From NCBI RefSeq assembly GCF_016741935.1, contig NZ_JAERRG010000019.1, positions 124,001 to 188,000 of the forward strand: 64,000 nt of DNA, read 5' to 3'. The notes under the pieces are model-generated. The model did not search any database. It worked only from the letters and a program-made list of their open reading frames with translations, and was not told the DNA's origin. The number at the start of each line of letters is the position of its first letter. Position 1 is the first letter of the stretch. The stretch comes from Streptomyces endocoffeicus. GTDB taxonomy: Bacteria; Actinomycetota; Actinomycetes; Streptomycetales; Streptomycetaceae. The position numbers and the translations under genes are program-made. Below, one piece after another: positions 1 through 9,585 of this stretch.

Positions 1-108
1 CCGCTGCGCATGTCGCCGGGAAGCGGCAGGCGTCAGCCTGTTACAGCCATACAGCGTACGCCTGTGACTGAAGAGGATATCGGTAAGGGGTGTGATGATG
101 TTGTTCGA

Positions 109-147
109 ATCACGCCATGCGGGGCGTTCGGCCCCGCATGGCGTGAT
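109..147. terminator. Strong hairpin, probable terminator
   Basis: A perfect 17-bp stem (arms 109-125 and 131-147) closes on a GTTCG loop. It lies about 80 bases past the stop of the DoxX gene and could end that minus-strand transcript, a plus-strand gene off the left edge, or both. No T-tract follows on either strand, which is usual for Streptomyces. Bases 1-108 hold no gene I can support. Confidence 0.75.
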
Positions 148-227
148 GGGTGACGTGATGTCGAATGCGCGGAACTGACGGCTGGACGAGGGTGACGTCC
201 GGCTGCCGTCCGTCCGGTCGCGGTCCG

Positions 228-707
228 TCAGACCCGGGACGGCTCGGGCCGCGCCTCCGGCGTCGCCTCGCTCGCGCGGGGCGAGCCGAATATCCGGTCC
301 AGTGCCCAGGGGCCGGGGCCGGTGAAGACGATCAGCAGCAGGGTCCAGCAGAACATCGCGGCGGGCTCGCCACCGTTCTGGATGGGCCACAGCTTCTCGG
401 GCTGGTGCTCGTGGAAGTACGCGTAGGCCATCGAGCCCGAGGAGATGAAGGCCGCGCTGCGGCTGCCGACGCCGAGCATCACCAGCGCGCCGCCGACGAG
501 CTGGATGACGGCCGCGTACCAGCCCGGCCAGGTGCCGGCCTCGATGGTCTTGCCGGTGCCCATCATGCCGCCGAACCAGCCGAGCAGCGACGAGGCGCCG
601 TGGCAGAAGAAGAGCAGTCCGACGACGATGCGGAAGAGGGAGAGGACATACGGTCTGGCGCTGTCGAGCGCCTCACCGAGGGTGCGGGGGGTGGGGGAAG
701 AAGGCAT
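228..707 (-). CDS. DoxX family membrane protein
   Basis: This 159-residue protein has four hydrophobic segments, an N-terminal 'RIVVGLLFFCHGASSL' helix typical of DoxX proteins, and the characteristic Gly-rich 'GGALVMLGVGSRSAA' second helix. DoxX proteins are small integral membrane proteins linked in actinobacteria to redox stress (with SodA and thiosulfate sulfurtransferase in mycobacteria), but the reaction is not established for this member. The gene follows the FAD/NAD(P)-binding gene on the same strand after a 138-base gap, so it probably has its own promoter, where a possible iron box lies (757-775). A purine-rich 'GGGAGG' ribosome site precedes the ATG. The charged tail after residue 140 is low in complexity. 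Confidence 0.9.
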   Translation of the reverse strand: MPSSPTPRTLGEALDSARPYVLSLFRIVVGLLFFCHGASSLLGWFGGMMGTGKTIEAGTWPGWYAAVIQLVGGALVMLGVGSRSAAFISSGSMAYAYFHEHQPEKLWPIQNGGEPAAMFCWTLLLIVFTGPGPWALDRIFGSPRASEATPEARPEPSRV

Positions 708-756
708 GGGAGGGAAGCTCCTTGCTCCTGGGGACGGGGAACAGCGGAACGCCAGG

Positions 757-775
757 TTAGGTTCCCCTCACCTTT
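757..775 (-). promoter_or_regulatory. Possible DmdR/IdeR iron box upstream of doxX
   Basis: The 19 bases TTAGGTTCCCCTCACCTTT resemble the actinobacterial iron box (TTAGGTTAGGCTCACCTAA) at both half sites: TTAGGTT on the left and TCACCT on the right, with a changed centre and last two bases. The site is 50-70 bases upstream of the DoxX start, a sensible operator position. This is pattern matching by eye only. Confidence 0.4.
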
Positions 776-845
776 TGTTGCAAGTTCAAGTTCCTGCCAA
801 TCCGGGTGCCCCGGAAGCCCCTTCCCGACCCCCTGAACCCGCTCC

Positions 846-2828
846 TCAGAGCCCCACGGCGCACATCGGGGCACCTTCCTGTCGGGGCTCTCGCGCGGTC
901 GTCACGCGCAGCACCGCCCGTGCCACGGCGTCCGTGTCGCAGAGGGTGACGGAGTTCACGCCCGGCCGCGCGCCCGCGGCCGTCACCCAGTGGACCCCCT
1001 CGGTCGGCACCCCGAGGGCGAACCGCCGCGGATGCGGGCGGCCCTGGGCGTCCACCAGCCGGTAGGGGGCGGTGGTGACATCGAGGCCGCCGGTCTCATA
1101 GCCCTCCACCCGGTGCGGGCGGCCCTGCCCGGTCTCCAGCAGATGGATCAGCAACTCATCGGCGGTCCGGCGCACATCGGGCTCCGGCAGCCGCGCCTCG
1201 ATCAGGGTCGTGGCCGCCACCGGCGGACCCGGCACCTCGGCCGACCGCGCGGCGAAACCGGCCTCGCCTCCCCCTTGGTCTGGACTTTCCAAGGTCAGTT
1301 CAAGCCGTGGGCCGAGGACGTCCAGGACGCCCGCCTCGATCAGCGCGGCCATCTCCTCGATCCGGCGGCGCGGCGGGCCGATCGAGAGGAAGGCGTTGAG
1401 CGGGGTGTACCAGCGGTCCAGATGGGCGCGGCGGGACGCCCCTGTCAGCCCGCCGTGGTCGACGATCAGGCGCACCTCGTTGCGGAGGTCGCGCAGCACG
1501 TCGAGGGCGGCCTTGACCGGGCCCTCGACATTGCCCAGCCGCGCGTGCGCCGCGTCCTGGTGGGCGTAGGCCAGCAGCCACCGCCGGAATTCGTCACGCC
1601 CCGTGAACCGGCGTCCGCGGTGCGGCTGGGCCACCGTGTCCCAGGACCAGCGCTCCGCCTCCGGAATGCCGTACTCCGCGAGCATGGCGGCCTCTTCGGG
1701 GCTGCCGTGCTCGGTGGCCAAAAAGTGACGTCTGAAGCGTGCTGGGGTGAGCGGGGCGGGGGCTCCGGAGTCGGCCTCCAGGGCCTCCAGAGCCTCCGGG
1801 GTGGCCGGGGGATGGGTGTCGGGGGCGCGGAGGGCCAGCAGCGCCTCGTAGTAGACCGTCTCGGCCTCCTTGGCGACGAGTGGCCATATCTCGGTGCGGA
1901 AGTCCGGCGGATCGCCGGCGTCCGCGCGCTTGCGGAAGTGGCCGAGCGCATCGGGGGTCAGCAGCAGCGGGGTGTGGCGGCCGCACGGCCCCTTCGCGTT
2001 GTCGCCCCGCGCGTGGTACGGGATGCCGCGCCGCGACCCCGCGTACAGCCGTGGCTCGAGCCCCGAGGGCCGGTAGACCAGACCGCCGCGGCCGTTCGGG
2101 GCGAATGTGCCGCCCCGGCCCGCCGTCAGCAGCGCCATGTGGTCGAAGAAGTTGAGGCCGAGGCCGCGCAGCAGTACCGGCTCGCCCGGCGCGATGAGCG
2201 ACAAGTCGACATCGGCGGGGTTGGCGGGCGGGTAGTAGCGCAGCCCGTACCGCTCCGCGTGGGCCGCGTACCGCCGCTCGGTGGCGTCGGTGGCCGCCGG
2301 AAGATGGCCCTGCGCCAGGACGACCGCGCGCAGCCCCTCCAGACGGCTCCCGTCGTCCAGCGTCAGCACCTGCGCGCCGTCGGCCCGTTCCTCCAGCCGT
2401 ACGGCGCGGGCCCGGTGCGTCCGGACGGTCACCGTGTCCGGCGCGCCCCGCACCACCTCGCCGAACACCCACTCCAGATAGCGGCCGTAGAGCGCGCGGC
2501 TGGGGTAGTCGTCCGGGCCGAGGCCGGGCGCCAGCCCGTGCGCGGTGACCCATTCGTACAGACTCGGCCCGGTCCGCACCGGTCCGCCGCATTCGACGCT
2601 GGCGTCGGTGAACAGGGTGACCTGCGAGGCCACGGTGTTCATCAGCAACTCGTCCGGCTGGGCGGTGCGCCAGACCCGTCCCGCGCCGGGCGGGGAGGGG
2701 TCCACCATGTGCACCGTCAGCGGGGTGCCGGACGCCAGCTCCGGGGCCGAGGCGCACAGGCGCTCCAGCACGCTGGTGCCGCGCGGCCCGGCGCCGACGA
2801 CGGCTATCGCGTGGGGGTCTCCGGCCAA
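846..2828 (-). CDS. FAD/NAD(P)-binding protein
   Basis: The 660-residue protein opens with a Rossmann dinucleotide-binding signature 'AIAVVGAGPRGTSVLERL' and has the layout of the FAD-NAD(P)-binding family (PF13454): nucleotide-binding N-terminal third, then 'VLAQGH' of the second strand-turn near residue 173. These proteins occur in Streptomyces as unassigned flavoprotein oxidoreductases, sometimes next to siderophore or amino-acid tailoring genes; no substrate can be read here. The start ATG is preceded in the mRNA by a weak site ('GGGAGACACAGCCTTGGCCGG'-like spacing, unclear). It is the first gene of a possible two-gene unit with doxX. Upstream lies a 296-base gap with repeats. Confidence 0.85.
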   Translation of the reverse strand: MAGDPHAIAVVGAGPRGTSVLERLCASAPELASGTPLTVHMVDPSPPGAGRVWRTAQPDELLMNTVASQVTLFTDASVECGGPVRTGPSLYEWVTAHGLAPGLGPDDYPSRALYGRYLEWVFGEVVRGAPDTVTVRTHRARAVRLEERADGAQVLTLDDGSRLEGLRAVVLAQGHLPAATDATERRYAAHAERYGLRYYPPANPADVDLSLIAPGEPVLLRGLGLNFFDHMALLTAGRGGTFAPNGRGGLVYRPSGLEPRLYAGSRRGIPYHARGDNAKGPCGRHTPLLLTPDALGHFRKRADAGDPPDFRTEIWPLVAKEAETVYYEALLALRAPDTHPPATPEALEALEADSGAPAPLTPARFRRHFLATEHGSPEEAAMLAEYGIPEAERWSWDTVAQPHRGRRFTGRDEFRRWLLAYAHQDAAHARLGNVEGPVKAALDVLRDLRNEVRLIVDHGGLTGASRRAHLDRWYTPLNAFLSIGPPRRRIEEMAALIEAGVLDVLGPRLELTLESPDQGGGEAGFAARSAEVPGPPVAATTLIEARLPEPDVRRTADELLIHLLETGQGRPHRVEGYETGGLDVTTAPYRLVDAQGRPHPRRFALGVPTEGVHWVTAAGARPGVNSVTLCDTDAVARAVLRVTTAREPRQEGAPMCAVGL

Positions 2829-2976
2829 GGCTGTGTCTCCCGGGGCAGATGTGACGCAGGATGCGCGCCCATCATGCCGCCCGCTCCACGCGAATCGACC
2901 CGGTCTCCGGAACCTGCCGCTCCGTTGTGGCCTGTATCACGGACGTACGCCGACATCACGTGACGTACGGCGCGGA

Positions 2977-3024
2977 ACGGTGCCCAAGGGACGGCGCTCA
3001 ACGGTGCCCAAGGGACGGCGCTCA
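2977..3024. repeat. Perfect 24-bp tandem duplication
   Basis: Two identical 24-base units (2977-3000 and 3001-3024; unit begins ACGGTGCCCAAGGG) stand head to tail in the 296-base gap between two minus-strand genes. The rest of the gap (2829-3124) holds a C-rich/G-rich hairpin of the dispersed repeat type described under findings, and no gene. Confidence 0.9.
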
Positions 3025-3124
3025 ACGGGGGGCGGATCTTTCCCCTCCCGCCCCTTCCCGCGGCATCGGTATGCGGCTCCGCCGCGTGGGAAGGGGCGGG
3101 GAGGAGAGCGGCCCGCCGCGGGCG

Positions 3125-4888
<1,764 letters not shown>

Positions 4889-4892
4889 CCGG

Positions 4893-4953
4893 ACCTCCTC
4901 CGTCGTTCTTCGATGTGCTCGTCATGCGTACGGTACGGAACGACGGAGGAGGT
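4893..4953 (-). promoter_or_regulatory. Hairpin covering the ribosome binding site of the PhoD-like gene
   Basis: Two perfect 16-base inverted arms (4893-4908 and 4938-4953; ACCTCCTCCGTCGTTC and its complement) are 29 bases apart. In the minus-strand mRNA the 3' arm contains the entire GGAGGAGGT ribosome site, four bases before the ATG, and the 5' arm is a perfect anti-Shine-Dalgarno. If it folds it hides the site. It could also serve as terminator of the HNH gene upstream. Confidence 0.6.
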
Positions 4954-4983
4954 GCGGCGGTTCCTCCGGCCGGTGCGCCGGAT

Positions 4984-5061
4984 GGAGCGGTGTCTCAGGC
5001 GGTGTCTCGGAGCGGTGCTTCGGAGCGGTGCTTCGGAGCGGTGTCTCGGAGCGGTGTCTCA
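4984..5061. repeat. 13-bp tandem repeat at the 3' end of the HNH gene
   Basis: Four to five units of about 13 bases (CGGAGCGGTGCTT / CGGAGCGGTGTCT) run up to and into the stop codon of the HNH gene (5059-5061). Confidence 0.85.
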
Positions 5062-5718
5062 GCAGCCGTTGAGGATGCCGCTGAGCGCGGACTTCTCGGC
5101 CGAGTCGAGCGTGAGCTTGTAGGTGTACTTCACCGAGACCCACATGCGGGCGTACATGCAGTGGTAGGCGCTCCGGGGCGGCAGCCACTCGGCGGGGTCC
5201 TGGTCGCCCTTGGACTGGTTGACGTTGTCCGTAACGGCGATGAGCTGGGAGTGGGTCAGGTCGTTGGCGAACGACTGGCGCTGGGCGGTGGTCCAGCTGT
5301 TGGCGCCGGACTTCCACGCCTCGGAGAGCGGTACGACGTGGTCGATGTCCACGTCGCCGGAGGCGGACCAGGTCGCGCCGTCGTACTCGGAGTACCAGGT
5401 GCCGCTGGTGGCCGCACAGCTGGAGTCGGTCTGGACGTTCTTGCCGTCGCGCTTGAGGACTACCTCGCGGGTGTTGCAGGCGCCGCTCTGGGTGATCCAG
5501 TGCGGGAACTTGTCGCGGCTGTAACCGTCGGACGAGCCTTCGGCCTTGACGGTCAGCGAGGCCAGCTGGGTACGGGCGGTGGCGGCGCTGGGCGGGGTGG
5601 GCGGGGAAGCCTCGGCCGCGGGCCCGCTCAGCACGAGTGTGCCCAGCAGGGCGACGAACCCGCCGAAGACGGAGGCGCGACGCGCGTAGACGCGACGGCG
5701 AGTAGACGTGTCCGACAT
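5059..5718 (-). CDS. Secreted HNH family endonuclease
   Basis: The 219-residue protein has a signal peptide (Arg-rich start, hydrophobic stretch about 18-33, cleavage after 'AAEA'). The mature part carries 'DVDIDHVVPLSEAWKSGAN' near residue 120 and 'NVNQSKGDQDPAEW' near 165, the HNH/GmrSD C-terminal (DUF1524-like) nuclease signature with the catalytic DHVVP histidine and the downstream Asn-x-x-Lys-x-Asp metal site. Four cysteines in the mature chain suggest disulfides. Streptomyces secrete such nucleases, probably to degrade extracellular DNA. The ATG follows AAGGGAG at good spacing. It reads toward the PhoD-like gene with a 170-base gap that includes repeats and a hairpin. Confidence 0.88.
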   Translation of the reverse strand: MSDTSTRRRVYARRASVFGGFVALLGTLVLSGPAAEASPPTPPSAATARTQLASLTVKAEGSSDGYSRDKFPHWITQSGACNTREVVLKRDGKNVQTDSSCAATSGTWYSEYDGATWSASGDVDIDHVVPLSEAWKSGANSWTTAQRQSFANDLTHSQLIAVTDNVNQSKGDQDPAEWLPPRSAYHCMYARMWVSVKYTYKLTLDSAEKSALSGILNGC

Positions 5719-5826
5719 GCGAACTCCCTTGAGGGTGGGGGGTCATTGGCCCCTGGTGCCCGGCCATGGTTGCGGCGCCGGGTTGCTGTGGGGTGGGCGC
5801 CAGGTAACAGGGTGACGACGCGGTCA

Positions 5827-6244
5827 TGTCAACGCAAGGGGTTCCGGGAGGCAGTTGGTGCCGCGCACCCGCCCCGGCGCGGCGGTCGCGCGTTCACGAT
5901 GCGGCCGTGTGCCGCGTGCGCCCGCGCTCGCCGCGCCGGCATCGCCGCCGGTCAACGCCGCGCCCGGCGCGGCGCTCGCGGCTCCGCCGCCCGGCGCGCG
6001 CCCAAGCCGCCCCGCGAACCGGGCGCGCGAGCGCCCATGGCGCTCCGGGCGGCCTGGGCGCGCCCAGCGGACCATGACGCCTGCGGCGGGCCGCCTGCGG
6101 CGGGCCGCCTGCGGCTCCGCCGCGTCGTCCGGCGGACGCCCGGTGGGGCGCGCTGTCGCCGGGGCTCGACCGGGCCCTGGGCTTGTGGGGTTCGTCATAC
6201 TTCCCGGCGGCCGGGTGCGGCGGGGGTTCCCGTATTCTTGGCGG
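5827..6244. other. Gene-free GC-rich spacer
   Basis: This stretch is extremely G+C rich with many GCC/GCG runs and an imperfect duplication GGCGGGCCGCCTGC near 6083-6107. A copy of the dispersed intergenic motif lies at 6066-6090. I see no coding pattern; its reading frames are open only because of base composition. Confidence 0.6.
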
Positions 6245-6246
6245 CA

Positions 6247-6385
6247 GCAGAAGGGGAGTAGCTCCTCGCCGGACCGTCGACATACTGCCCGCCCCTCGAG
6301 GTGCGGGCCGGCGCCCGGAGCGTACGGATCACCGCGTGACGCGGGGGCCGTGTGCCAGCGAGACCTTCGGCCGCAGTGTCCGACG
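6247..6385 (+). ncRNA. yybP-ykoY (Mn2+) riboswitch
   Basis: The conserved landmarks of the yybP-ykoY aptamer appear in order and on the coding strand: AAGGGGAGTAGC at 6251-6262, GTCGACATACTG at 6275-6286, and GCGAGACCTTCGGC at 6358-6371. It lies about 70 bases upstream of a TMEM165/GDT1 gene, a standard partner of this Mn2+-sensing riboswitch. GC-rich helices between the landmarks (for example CCCGCCCC with GTGCGGGCC) fit the variable arms. Boundaries are estimates. Confidence 0.88.
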
Positions 6386-6451
6386 CTGCCGTGCCGAAGC
6401 GATCCCTCCCCGGGGCCCTTGGTGCGGCCCGATCTACGAGGTATCCATTCC

Positions 6452-7033
6452 GTGTTCAGCATCACCGTCGCCGCCGTGGTCTTCGGCGTCGTCTTCCTCG
6501 CCGAACTGCCCGACAAGACCGCCCTGGCCGGGCTGATGCTCGGCACCCGCTACCGCGCGTCGTACGTCTTCGTCGGCGTGGCCGCCGCCTTCGCCCTCCA
6601 TGTGGGGCTCGCGATCGCGGCGGGCAGTGTGCTCACCCTGCTGCCGCACCGCCTGCTCCAGGCGATCGTGGGGGTGCTCTTCCTCGGGGGAGCGGCGATG
6701 CTGCTCTTCAAGAAGGACGACGGCGAGGAGGAAGTCCGCAAGCCCGCCGACCAGAGCTTCTGGAAGGTCTCCGGGGCGGGCTTCATGCTGATCCTGATCG
6801 CCGAGTTCGGCGATCTGACCCAGATCATGACCGCGAACCTCGCCGCCCGTTACGACGACCCGCTGTCGGTGGGGGTCGGCGCGCTGCTGGCCCTGTGGGC
6901 CGTCGCGGGGCTGGGCATCGTGGGCGGCCGCACCCTGATGCGGTACGTACCGCTGCGGCTGATCACCAGGGTCGCGGCCCTGGTGATGCTGGCGCTGGCC
7001 GGCTTCAGCCTGTACGAGGCCATCGCGGCCTGA
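6452..7033 (+). CDS. TMEM165/GDT1 family cation transporter (likely Mn2+ exporter)
   Basis: The chosen GTG start gives 193 residues; longer upstream frames overlap the riboswitch and are not credible. Six or seven membrane segments contain the two family motifs, here 'AELPDKTALAG' near residue 16 and 'AEFGDLTQIMTA' near 118, which carry the acidic residues that bind Mn2+/Ca2+ in the UPF0016/GDT1 family. A cytoplasmic acidic loop ('KKDDGEEEVRK') separates the two halves. With a Mn2+ riboswitch upstream, export of excess manganese is the best role. The gene is monocistronic; the convergent HAD gene follows after a tandem-repeat spacer. Confidence 0.92.
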   Translation: MFSITVAAVVFGVVFLAELPDKTALAGLMLGTRYRASYVFVGVAAAFALHVGLAIAAGSVLTLLPHRLLQAIVGVLFLGGAAMLLFKKDDGEEEVRKPADQSFWKVSGAGFMLILIAEFGDLTQIMTANLAARYDDPLSVGVGALLALWAVAGLGIVGGRTLMRYVPLRLITRVAALVMLALAGFSLYEAIAA

Positions 7034-7124
7034 CGCCTGACCGGCGGGGCGTCCGGGCGGGCGGGCGGCCGTCCGGCCGGGCACCCGGGGCGCGATCGCC
7101 GCACGGCGTGGGCCCTGGGCGCTC

Positions 7125-7240
7125 GTCCGAGGACGCCGGGCAGCCTGGGCCCCGGTACTCGGTCCGAGGACGCCGGGCAGCATGGGCCCCGCGCTCAGTC
7201 CGAGGACGCCGCGCAGCATGGGCCCCGCGCTCAGTCCGAG
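7125..7240. repeat. 36-bp tandem repeat overlapping the 3' end of the HAD gene
   Basis: Three units of 36-37 bases and a partial fourth start with GTCCGAGGACGCCG at 7125, 7162, 7198 and 7234. The last units overlap the HAD stop codon (7231-7233), and the unit before it repeats the stop triplet in frame at 7195-7197. Confidence 0.9.
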
Positions 7241-7881
7241 AAGTGCAGCCGCATCGTGCCGTCCGGCAGGGCCTCGATCCGCACCTGCTCCAGGTCCCGC
7301 ACATGCGCGTCCGGGGCGTGGGCCCCGGCGCGCGGGCCGATGCCGACGACGCGCATTCCGGCCGCCCGGCCCGCCGTGATGCCGGCCTCCGAGTCCTCGA
7401 AGGCGACGCAGTCGGCGGGGGCGAAGCCGAGCTCGGCCGCGCCCTTCAGGAAGCCCTCCGGGTCGGGCTTGCTCGCGCCGACGCGTTCCGCGGTGACCCG
7501 TACCTCCGGCATCGGCAGTCCGGCCGCGCCCATGCGGGCGCGGGCGAGGGCCTCGTCGGCGGAGGTCACCAGGGCGTGTGGGAGTGCGGCCAGCGCGGCC
7601 ATGAAGGCGGGCGCGCCGGGCACCGGCACGACGCCGTCGAGATCGGTGGTCTCGCGCTCCAGCATCCAGTCGTTGTCCGCCCGGTTCCGTTCCACCGGGC
7701 GGTCCGGGAGCAGCTCGGCCATCGTGGCGTGCGCCTGCCGGCCGTGGACGACCTTGAGGATCTGCTCGGGGTCGAGCCCCTGCTCGGCGGCCCAGATCCG
7801 CCAGTAGCGCTCGACCACGGCGTCCGAGTTCACCAGGGTGCCGTCCATGTCGAGGAGGAGTGCGCGGGTGGTGAGGGACAT
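7231..7881 (-). CDS. HAD family hydrolase (sugar-phosphatase type)
   Basis: This 216-residue protein has all HAD motifs: 'LLLDMDGTLVNSD' with the nucleophile Asp11 and Asp13, 'LVTSAD' near 111, 'GASKPDPEG' with the catalytic Lys near 138, and 'VAFEDSEAGI' near 160. The size and helical cap between residues 15 and 80 fit subfamily IA phosphatases acting on hexose or 2-deoxy-hexose phosphates (DOG1/GPP type); the substrate is not certain. The start at 7881 follows GGAGTCCCG and begins the conserved domain directly; a longer frame to 8031 is not supported. The stop is inside a tandem repeat. Confidence 0.88.
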   Translation of the reverse strand: MSLTTRALLLDMDGTLVNSDAVVERYWRIWAAEQGLDPEQILKVVHGRQAHATMAELLPDRPVERNRADNDWMLERETTDLDGVVPVPGAPAFMAALAALPHALVTSADEALARARMGAAGLPMPEVRVTAERVGASKPDPEGFLKGAAELGFAPADCVAFEDSEAGITAGRAAGMRVVGIGPRAGAHAPDAHVRDLEQVRIEALPDGTMRLHFSD

Positions 7882-8365
7882 CGGGACTCCTGGTCGCGAG
7901 CGCGGAGCGCGGAATGCGGACCGCGGACCGCGGAAAGGCGCAACGGAAAGGCGCAATGGCAAGGGAAACAAGCGGCTCCGCCCGCCGGTCAGGGAAAACG
8001 GGCGGAACCACTTTGTTCCTTCACGATACAAAGCGGGGCCGATATGCGCCAGGGGGTGGGCCCCCTTAGGGCTTGTCCGGCGGATCGTGACGCCTGCGGC
8101 GGGCTGCTCCCCTCCCCGCCCCTTCCCGTAACTGGGGCTCCGCCCCAGACCCCGCTCCTCAAACGCCGGAGGGGCTAGAAGGCGGGGCTCTGCCCCAGGC
8201 CCCGCTCCTCAAACTCCCCCAGCTACCGCTGGGAGGTGCCCCCTGGAGGGGCTGGAAGGCGGGGCTCTGCCCCAGACCCCGGGGGCCAGGGGCGGAGCCT
8301 CTGGTAGGGGGAAGGCGGGAAAGGTTCGCCGGGCGCCCATGGGGCTCGTGGCCGGCTCATGCCGC
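7882..8365. other. Gene-free spacer made of dispersed C-rich repeats
   Basis: Repeated blocks such as GGGGCTCTGCCCCAG and CCCCGCTCCTCAAAC occur two or three times here, next to a copy of the dispersed intergenic motif (8075-8104). No coding potential is visible. Hairpins such as CGGGGCTCTGCCCC could end the peptidoglycan-binding transcript. Confidence 0.6.
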
Positions 8366-9421
8366 CTACGGTTCGTTGGTTCTCGATTCGAGGTCGCCGC
8401 GGGTGTTCTCCCCGTAGACACCGTCCGGATCGCCCGTGATGTCGTGCTGGTCCTGGTAGCTGGAGACGATCCGCCGCAGCCCTCCGTCGTACTTCCCGTC
8501 CGCCACACCGATGTACTGCAGCAGCTGGATCAGCCGCTTCTGGAGCTCGACCACCTCGGCCCCGCTGTCGCCCTCGCGCAGCACCGGAGGGCCGGGCGGC
8601 TCGGGGGTTTCGGACGGGGCGGAGGTCGGGCCGTCGGACGCGCTCGGTCCGGGCTTCGTCGCCGAGCCGGTCGCGGAGGCCGACGCCGAGGCGCGGGTCG
8701 AGGCCGAGGGGCCGCCCTCGCTCGGGGTCGCGCTCGCCCGCGCCGAACCGGACGCGGAGGGGTGGGGTGTCGCACTCGACGAGGGGGAGCCGGACGATGT
8801 GCCGGGCCCTTCGGCCGGCAGCTCCTCCTCGACCGGGGGGCTGACGGTGCTGTCGGCGAGAGTATGGTCGCTCGCGCCCCCGCCGCCGCTGCCGTCATCC
8901 TTGTGGTCACCGCCGACCAGACCGGTGCCGATCGCCAGCGAACCGGCCATCGCCACGGCCGCCGCGCCCGCGAGCACCGCCGTCATGACCTTGCGCTTGC
9001 TCTTGCGGTGACGGCCGGGGCCGGGGGCGTCGGCGTCTCCGTCGGTCTCGGCCCCCTCGTCCCCGCCGGGTCTCTCCTCGACGCGGTCGATCACCCGCGT
9101 CTCCTCGTCGTCCCCCTTCCCGGCGTTCCCGGCGTTTCCGGCGTTCTTCCCGGCGTTCCGGGCGTTCTCCCCCTTCGCCGCCCCCTTTGCCGTCGCCTCC
9201 GCCTCCGCCGCCTTCTCCGCCTCCTCGAAGAGGCGCAGATCGCGCGGATCGGGGCCGGCCGGGCGCTCCTCCGGGAGCGTCACCTGGGGGTTCGGCCGGG
9301 TCTGGTCATCGGTCGCACCTGCCGTCGCGGTGGACGCGGCGGCGCGTTCGGCACACGTACAGCCGGGGCGGCCGTTGGCGCGCGCCGGTGCGAAGCAGTG
9401 CGGGCAGGACTCTGCCGTCAC
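8366..9421 (-). CDS. Membrane-anchored peptidoglycan-binding protein
   Basis: The 351-residue protein starts with a zinc-ribbon-like pair of cysteine motifs ('CPHC' and 'CTC', residues 6-23), then an acidic, charged cytoplasmic region with an 'AGNAGNAG' run, a single membrane helix about 140-165, and an extracellular Ser/Ala/Pro-rich linker of roughly 100 residues. The C-terminal 65 residues form a PG_binding_1 domain ('GDSGAEVVELQKRLIQLL' and 'DGKYD...VYGENTR'). It probably attaches to cell-wall peptidoglycan across the membrane. This zinc-ribbon/TM/PG-binding layout recurs in Streptomyces without a known role. It is divergent from the MFS gene. Confidence 0.85.
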   Translation of the reverse strand: MTAESCPHCFAPARANGRPGCTCAERAAASTATAGATDDQTRPNPQVTLPEERPAGPDPRDLRLFEEAEKAAEAEATAKGAAKGENARNAGKNAGNAGNAGKGDDEETRVIDRVEERPGGDEGAETDGDADAPGPGRHRKSKRKVMTAVLAGAAAVAMAGSLAIGTGLVGGDHKDDGSGGGGASDHTLADSTVSPPVEEELPAEGPGTSSGSPSSSATPHPSASGSARASATPSEGGPSASTRASASASATGSATKPGPSASDGPTSAPSETPEPPGPPVLREGDSGAEVVELQKRLIQLLQYIGVADGKYDGGLRRIVSSYQDQHDITGDPDGVYGENTRGDLESRTNEP

Positions 9422-9585
9422 GGAACTTTCCCTCCCTGGAGTTCGCAGCGATTATGCGCATCCGAACGCCCTCCGCGCAGGTGTTCGCCCGCCGTGCGGA
9501 CCGGTCCGGCGGGCCGTAACAGGGCATAAAGGTGAGGATGGGATGAGGATGAGGAGGGGACGGAGGGGAGCGAGGAGGAGTCGCC

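Noticed and set aside
101..109. GTTCGAAT resembling a tRNA T-arm
   Set aside because: No acceptor stem, D-arm or anticodon arm can be built around it; it is the flank of the hairpin at 109-147.
1..153. Open frame from the left edge as the end of an upstream gene
   Set aside because: It runs through the terminator hairpin and its residues show no family pattern; other frames stop early. Not enough to call a partial gene.
990..2963. 657-codon plus-strand frame opposite the FAD/NAD(P)-binding gene
   Set aside because: It is the mirror of a well-supported gene; its translation is Arg/Gly/Ala-rich with no domain. Long antisense frames are expected at this GC content. The same holds for 2861-5122 and for the minus frame 46614-48737 over the GT87/PAP2 gene.
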